DNA of 64,000 bases from Oceaniglobus roseus (GTDB lineage Bacteria; Pseudomonadota; Alphaproteobacteria; Rhodobacterales; Rhodobacteraceae): the NCBI RefSeq assembly GCF_002869745.1, contig NZ_PNOS01000018.1:1-64000 (forward strand). Direction: 5' to 3'. Position numbers and translations under genes: made by a program. Of this stretch, positions 59,943 through 64,000 are shown piece after piece; the first letter of the stretch is position 1; the number at the start of each line of letters is the position of its first letter. The notes beneath the pieces are model-generated. The model had not been told where the DNA came from. It searched no databases and saw only the letters and a list, made by a program, of their open reading frames with translations.

Positions 59943-62900
59943 GGTGTCCTCAGGCGGTCGAGAAGGGCGCGGGCGGAGTTCGATTTCGGGGTCCAGAGCC
60001 CGCGCTCGGCCGCCTCGTCCAGCCGCTCGGCGATCTCCCGCAGGGCGGGCGGGTTGTTCCCGGCGATGAAGTCGCGGGTCTCGTCGTCTTCCAGGAAGGC
60101 GGCGTGGACCAGGTCGAAGTGGTGGGACTTCACCGCGCCCGTCGTGGCGGCGAAGGCGAACATGTAGTCGACCGTCGCCGCGATCTCGAAGGCGCCCTTG
60201 TAGCCGTGCCGCTTGACCCCCGCGATCCACTTCGGGTTGACGACGCGGGAGCGAACGACCCGGCCGATCTCGTCCTCGAGCGTTCGGATCAGCGGGTGTT
60301 CGGGGCGCGAGTGGTCGTTGTGATAGACCGGCCTCTCGCGGCCCTGGAGCGTGGCGACGGCGGCCGCGGCGCCGCCTTCGAACTGGTAGTAGTCGTCGGA
60401 GTCGAGCAGGTCGTGTTCGCGGTTGTCCTGGTTCTGGACCACCGCCTCGGTCTGGCTCAGGCGCGTCTCCAGCCCCTTGCGGTCGGCGGTGCCTTCCGCG
60501 CCGGCCCCGTAGGCGTAGCTGCCCCAGGCGAGGTAGGCGTCGGCCAGCGCCGCCTTGTCGGCCCAGAGGCGTTCGTCGATCATCGCCTGGAGCCCCGCGC
60601 CGTAGGCCCCGGGCTTCGAGCCGAAGACACGTGCCGTGGTGCCCTCGGTGCGGGCGCGGGCGGCTGCGGGGTTCAGGTCCTTGGGTTCGTCCAGCGCCAT
60701 GACCGCGCGGGCGGCGCTGTCGACGAGGTCGATCAGCTGCGGGAAGGCGTCGCGGAAGAAGCCGGATATTCTCAGGGTGACGTCGACCCGCGGGCGGCCG
60801 AGGGCGGTGGCAGGGATGATCTCGAAACCGGTGACGCGGCGGTTGGCGGCGTCCCAGGTGGGTTTCACGCCCATGAGCGCGAGGCACTGGGCGATGTCGT
60901 CGCCGCCGGTCCTCATGTTCGAGGTGCCCCAGGCGGTCAGCAGCAGGGCGCGCGGCCAGTCGCCCTGGTCCTGGAGGTGGCGTTCGATCAGCAGGTTCGC
61001 CGATTTCCAGCCGAGGCTCCAGGCCGTGGGGGTGGGCACCGCGCGGCTGTCGACGGAGTAGAAGTTGCGCCCGGTCGGCAGCGTGTCGAGCCGCCCGCGG
61101 GTGGGGGCGCCGGAAGGGCCGGGGGCGAGGAAGCGGCCGTCGAGGGCGGTGAGCAGCCCTGCGGATTCGGCGGGACCGCAGGCGGCGACGGCGGGGGCGA
61201 TCTTCGCCGCGATCTCTTCCAGGACGGCATCGGTGGCCGGTCCGACGTGCGGCGCTCGGGGCTCCGCCCCGTCGCCCCGCCCGCCGTCCCGTGTGCCGTC
61301 CCGCAGGAGGGCCCGGGCGGGCGTTTCGAGCCGCTCCACGGTGTCGCCCTGGCTGCGCCAGGGGGTGTCGCCCGTAAGGATATCAGGGCGGGGGCCGGTC
61401 CAGGGCGCGGCCATGTCGCAGGCCAGCGGGTCGAAGCCGAGGCCGAGGTCGGCGGCCATGGCGCGCAGCAGCGAGGCGTCGCCGCCCTTGCCGTCGCCCC
61501 GCGGAATCCGCGCGAGGGCGAGGGTGAGGTCGCGGTGGAGATCGCCCTCCGGGGACTGCCCGAAGACGTGCAGGCCGTCGCGGATCTGTGCCTCCTTCAG
61601 TTCGCAGAGGTAGGCGTCGAGTTTCGCGAGGTCGGTCTCGGCGTCGCCGGAGAAGCCTGCGTCGCGGTCGAGGCCGGTGCTGGCGGTGAGCGACAGGATC
61701 TGGTCCTTCAGCAGTTTGATGCGGCGGGGATCGACGCCTGCGGCCTCGTAGTATTCGTCGACCAGCGCCTCGAGGTCGCGGAGCGGCCCGTAGGTCTCGG
61801 CCCGGGTCAGGGGCGGGGTCAGGTGGTCGACGATCACCGCCTGGGCGCGGCGCTTTCCTTGGGTGCCTTCGCCCGGGTCGTTGACGATGAACGGGTAGAG
61901 GTGGGGCATGGGGCCGAGGACCGCCTCCGGGAAACAGGTTTCGGACAGGGCCAGGGCCTTGCCGGGGAGCCATTCGAGGTTGCCGTGCTTGCCCATGTGG
62001 ACGATCGCGTCGGCGCCCCAGTGGTCGCGCAGCCAGATGTAGCCGGCGAGGTAGTTGTGGGGCGGGACGAGGTCGGGAGAGTGGTAGGTCTCGGTGGGGT
62101 CGATGTTGTAGCCGCGGGCGGGCTGGAGCGCGACCACGGCATTGCCGAAGCGGTGGAGGGCGAGCTTGAAGTGGCCATCGGTGGCGCTTGTGGAGGGTTC
62201 GGGAGCCTCCGGCGGGGAGTTCGAAGGGGTCGAGAAACGATCCGGGGGATCGTTTCCCCTTCGAACGGGCGGAGCCCAAGAAGCAAAGATGGGGAGTGTT
62301 TCGAAGAACGGATCGGCCTCGGGGAGGCCCCAGCGGGATTCGATGGCGTCGCGGATGTCGAGGGGGAGGGTGCGGTACGTCGCGAGGTAGGTGGCGAGAG
62401 GGAGGGTTTCGCCGCCCGCGCGGTCGGCGCGGTCGGTGAGCCAGTTGGTGGGGCCCGCCATGAGGCGCGTCATCAGGGCGGTGCTGTCCTTCGGGGCGTT
62501 TTCGACGGAGTAGCCCGCGTTCTTCAGCAGGTGCAGGACATGGGCGGTGGCGGCGGGGGTGTCGAGGCCGACGCCGTTCGCCATACGGCCGTCGCGGTTG
62601 GGGTAGTTTGCGAGCACGAAGGCGACCTTGCGGTCCTTCGGGGCGGTGTGGCGCAGCTTGGCCCAGTTGGCGGCGAGGCGGGCGGTGAAGGCGATGCGGT
62701 CGCCCTGGGCGCGGTAGGCGGCGACGTTGCACTCGGTCGCCTCGTCGAAATAGGCGGTGTCCTTGAAGCTGACGGCGCGGGCGAGGATGCGGCCGTCGAC
62801 CTCGGGAAGCGCGACATTCATCGCGATGTCGCGGGCGGAGAGGCCGGTGCTGCCCTGCGCCCAGGTCTCTTCCGAGGTGGCGGCGAGGACCACCTGGAAC

Positions 62901-63787
62901 ACCGGCGCCGCGTTGGCCGAGGGGGCGGCGAGGGGGTTGCCTGCCGCCGGGTCGCCCTCGTGGGGGGAGCCGGTGGCGAAGGCGGTGGTGTTCAGGATCA
63001 CGCTGGGCGGCGCCTCGGCGAAGAGGCGGTCGAGGGTGGCGGCGGAGACGGGATCCTTCAGCGAGGCGACGAAGACGGGCAGCGGGTTCAGCCCCTCGCG
63101 CAGCAGCGCCCGGGTCAGCCGGTTGATCGGGTGGAGGCCCGCGCCCTGGAGGAGCGCGCGGTAGAAGACCAGGGGGACGACCGGGGCGCCGTCCTGCCAG
63201 TGGGAGCGGATCTCGGCCAGGGTGGTCTGGCCCGCGCCCGGCCAGTAGGCGCCTGCACGCAGCAGGGGCGCGGCGGCGGGAAGGTCGGCGCGGGTGGCGG
63301 GGGCGTCGAGCATCGCCTTGGCATAGGCGAGGAAGGTCGCGGCGTTCCGCGGGCCGCCTTCGACGAGGTAGGACCAGAGGGCGTCGTAATCCTCGGGCGA
63401 GACGGTGGAGAGGGCGCGCAGGTCGGCGTCGGGCTTGTCGTCACCCGGCAGGGCCGCGAAGGGGACGCCGGCGGCATGGAGGCGGGCGGCGTATTGCTCG
63501 AAGCCGTAGCGCCAGTAGCCCGCGCCGCCGAGGATCCGTGCGACCACCAGCCGGGACTTCGTGGCGCAGGCGTCGAGGTGCAGGTCCACCGACATCGGAT
63601 GCGCGAGGTGGGCGAGGCTGGCGAGGCGCAGGGTGGGGGGCGCCTCCATCGTCGCGCGGGCTTCGGAGAGGGCGGCGAGTTCGGTGTCGGCGGCCGAGAT
63701 CACCACCACGTCGGCCGGCGTCTGGCCGAGGTCGACGGGATCGGACCCGGTGTCGATCTGGCCCGGGAGGGCGGCGAGGAGGTGCAT
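59939..63787 (-). CDS. cobN: cobaltochelatase subunit CobN
   Basis: This 1282-residue protein inserts cobalt into hydrogenobyrinate a,c-diamide with CobS/CobT in the oxygen-requiring pathway. Conserved CobN segments are clear: HMGKHGNLEWLPGKALALSE, PHLYPFIVNDPGEGTQGKRR, APTRGRLDTLPTGRNFYSVD, NQDNREHDLLDSDDYYQFEG and KWIAGVKRHGYKGAFEIA. Two stretches (residues ~500-538 and ~833-846) do not resemble the family as I know it, and their DNA matches dispersed palindromic repeats of this window. They look like in-frame insertions. The frame is intact through both. CobO is downstream. Confidence 0.96.
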   Translation of the reverse strand: MHLLAALPGQIDTGSDPVDLGQTPADVVVISAADTELAALSEARATMEAPPTLRLASLAHLAHPMSVDLHLDACATKSRLVVARILGGAGYWRYGFEQYAARLHAAGVPFAALPGDDKPDADLRALSTVSPEDYDALWSYLVEGGPRNAATFLAYAKAMLDAPATRADLPAAAPLLRAGAYWPGAGQTTLAEIRSHWQDGAPVVPLVFYRALLQGAGLHPINRLTRALLREGLNPLPVFVASLKDPVSAATLDRLFAEAPPSVILNTTAFATGSPHEGDPAAGNPLAAPSANAAPVFQVVLAATSEETWAQGSTGLSARDIAMNVALPEVDGRILARAVSFKDTAYFDEATECNVAAYRAQGDRIAFTARLAANWAKLRHTAPKDRKVAFVLANYPNRDGRMANGVGLDTPAATAHVLHLLKNAGYSVENAPKDSTALMTRLMAGPTNWLTDRADRAGGETLPLATYLATYRTLPLDIRDAIESRWGLPEADPFFETLPIFASWAPPVRRGNDPPDRFSTPSNSPPEAPEPSTSATDGHFKLALHRFGNAVVALQPARGYNIDPTETYHSPDLVPPHNYLAGYIWLRDHWGADAIVHMGKHGNLEWLPGKALALSETCFPEAVLGPMPHLYPFIVNDPGEGTQGKRRAQAVIVDHLTPPLTRAETYGPLRDLEALVDEYYEAAGVDPRRIKLLKDQILSLTASTGLDRDAGFSGDAETDLAKLDAYLCELKEAQIRDGLHVFGQSPEGDLHRDLTLALARIPRGDGKGGDASLLRAMAADLGLGFDPLACDMAAPWTGPRPDILTGDTPWRSQGDTVERLETPARALLRDGTRDGGRGDGAEPRAPHVGPATDAVLEEIAAKIAPAVAACGPAESAGLLTALDGRFLAPGPSGAPTRGRLDTLPTGRNFYSVDSRAVPTPTAWSLGWKSANLLIERHLQDQGDWPRALLLTAWGTSNMRTGGDDIAQCLALMGVKPTWDAANRRVTGFEIIPATALGRPRVDVTLRISGFFRDAFPQLIDLVDSAARAVMALDEPKDLNPAAARARTEGTTARVFGSKPGAYGAGLQAMIDERLWADKAALADAYLAWGSYAYGAGAEGTADRKGLETRLSQTEAVVQNQDNREHDLLDSDDYYQFEGGAAAAVATLQGRERPVYHNDHSRPEHPLIRTLEDEIGRVVRSRVVNPKWIAGVKRHGYKGAFEIAATVDYMFAFAATTGAVKSHHFDLVHAAFLEDDETRDFIAGNNPPALREIAERLDEAAERGLWTPKSNSARALLDRLRTP
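61251..61292 (+). repeat. GC-rich hairpin repeat with 21-base tail, copy 2, inside cobN
   Basis: GGCGCTCG, the hairpin GGGGC-TCC-GCCCC and a 21-base tail (61272-61292) match the copy at 8957-8996. On the coding strand it yields a Gly/Arg/Asp-rich stretch at about residues 833-846 of CobN. The tail is identical in both copies; the hairpin arms differ but remain complementary. Confidence 0.65.
62205..62291 (+). mobile_element. composite palindromic element inside cobN (box copy 4 split by a hairpin)
   Basis: The box half GCCTCCGGCGGGG (62205-62217) and the second half AAGAAGCAAAGATG (62278-62291) are both exact matches to copy 1 at 5576-5608. Between them, in place of ATATTT, lie 60 bases with a stem: 11-bp arms (62219-62229/62256-62266), a 5-base bulge and an inner 9-bp stem (62235-62243/62247-62255). 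It is in frame in cobN (residues ~500-526) in the antisense orientation. No transposase is encoded, so it would be non-autonomous. Confidence 0.6.
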
Positions 63788-63817
63788 GTTCTGGCCTTCG
63801 GGTCTTGTGCGGTCGGT

Positions 63818-64000
63818 TCAGGGAAGCGGCTTTTCCATGAAGACGCTGGTCGGCATGGCTTCGTAATCGCCGAAGGGGCCGCAGGGGGTGAAGCCGTGGC
63901 GGGCGTAGAGGCGGTGCGCGGCGTGGAGCAGGTTGCCGGTTTCGAGACGCAGCATGGGCAGGCCCTGCGCGCGCGCCTCGTCTTCCAGCATCCGCATCAG
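63818..64000 (-). CDS. GNAT family acetyltransferase, C-terminal part (gene runs off the window)
   Basis: The last 60 residues of a protein are encoded at the window edge: MLRLETGNLLHAAHRLYARHG, then FTPCGPFGDYEAMPTSVFMEKPLP. The YARHGFTPCGPFGDY motif is typical of the end of GNAT enzymes acting on amino acids. The 5' part is outside. It lies 30 bases upstream of cobN on the same strand, so it may be in the same transcript. Confidence 0.8.
   Translation of the reverse strand: MMRMLEDEARAQGLPMLRLETGNLLHAAHRLYARHGFTPCGPFGDYEAMPTSVFMEKPLP

Noticed and set aside
59943-60887. N-terminal extension of the GNAT protein into cobN
   Set aside because: The extension is in a different frame on the same strand as cobN and is low-complexity Arg/Pro. 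ATG 59942, with a 4-base overlap, is the natural start.

Overview
The window is high-GC, densely packed bacterial chromosome. It most likely comes from the Rhodobacteraceae (Rhodobacter/Roseobacter group, Alphaproteobacteria). Supporting signs are a TrcR/DUF1013 regulator, a COQ9-family protein, DUF3833 and DUF992 proteins, DNA polymerase IV with an N-terminal zinc-finger-like extension, aerobic-type CobN/CobO cobalamin genes, HAAT and TRAP transporters, and a clpB with a sigma-32-type promoter. I see no phage, insertion sequence, CRISPR array or rRNA operon.

Layout. 1-1923: the 3' end of an MFS symporter, a DUF3833 protein and an SDR enzyme in one overlapping + operon. 1928-6830: a histidine phosphatase (-), an orphan formate dehydrogenase alpha subunit and an M20 hydrolase. 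6964-18540: a large branched-chain-type ABC importer locus (livG, livH, livM, livK, livF) that also holds two CoA-ligase-type enzymes, a patatin-like lipoprotein, a secreted protein of unknown function and one small opposite-strand membrane gene. 18557-20870: a caspase-like/peptidoglycan-binding protein with a 3' frameshift, rpmJ and tRNA-Val(GAC). 21021-26963: N-formylglutamate amidohydrolase, DNA polymerase IV, a Nudix protein, an SPFH/NfeD pair, pepT and pyrF. 27057-31196: two small unknown genes, clpB and a fasciclin protein. 31485-39088: ytoQ, mscL, a lytic transglycosylase, DUF992 and DUF4112 proteins, rpsU, a COQ9-like protein, a quinone oxidoreductase, a DUF808 protein, RNase T2 and trcR. 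39108-43320: an MBL-fold protein, then recR, ebfC/ybaB and dnaX (-). 43393-49776: a TRAP transporter with a dehalogenase-like HAD, an amidohydrolase, a cysteine hydrolase and a TetR regulator (-). 49940-50039: the SRP (4.5S) RNA. 50128-52808: an NMT1-type ABC importer (-). 52925-57558: a HAD phosphatase, cpdB, nudC and an SRPBCC protein. 57582-64000: cobO, two small lipoproteins, a GNAT protein, cobN and a second, truncated GNAT.

The clearest functional module is the liv locus. An exported lipid-acylhydrolase-like lipoprotein, a periplasmic binding protein, two permeases, two ATPases and two acyl/aryl-CoA ligases suggest release, import and CoA activation of an organic acid, although the substrate is not visible. 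The TRAP locus looks like import plus hydrolysis of an amide- or halogen-containing carboxylate.

The most unusual signal is non-coding. At least three kinds of short palindromic repeat are scattered through the window: paired hairpins with TNGA-type loops, a box beginning GCCTCCGGCGGGG, and a GC-rich hairpin with a shared 21-base tail. Two of these kinds also occur inside the cobN reading frame, where they are translated. They could represent in-frame palindromic insertions comparable in principle to Rickettsia palindromic elements.
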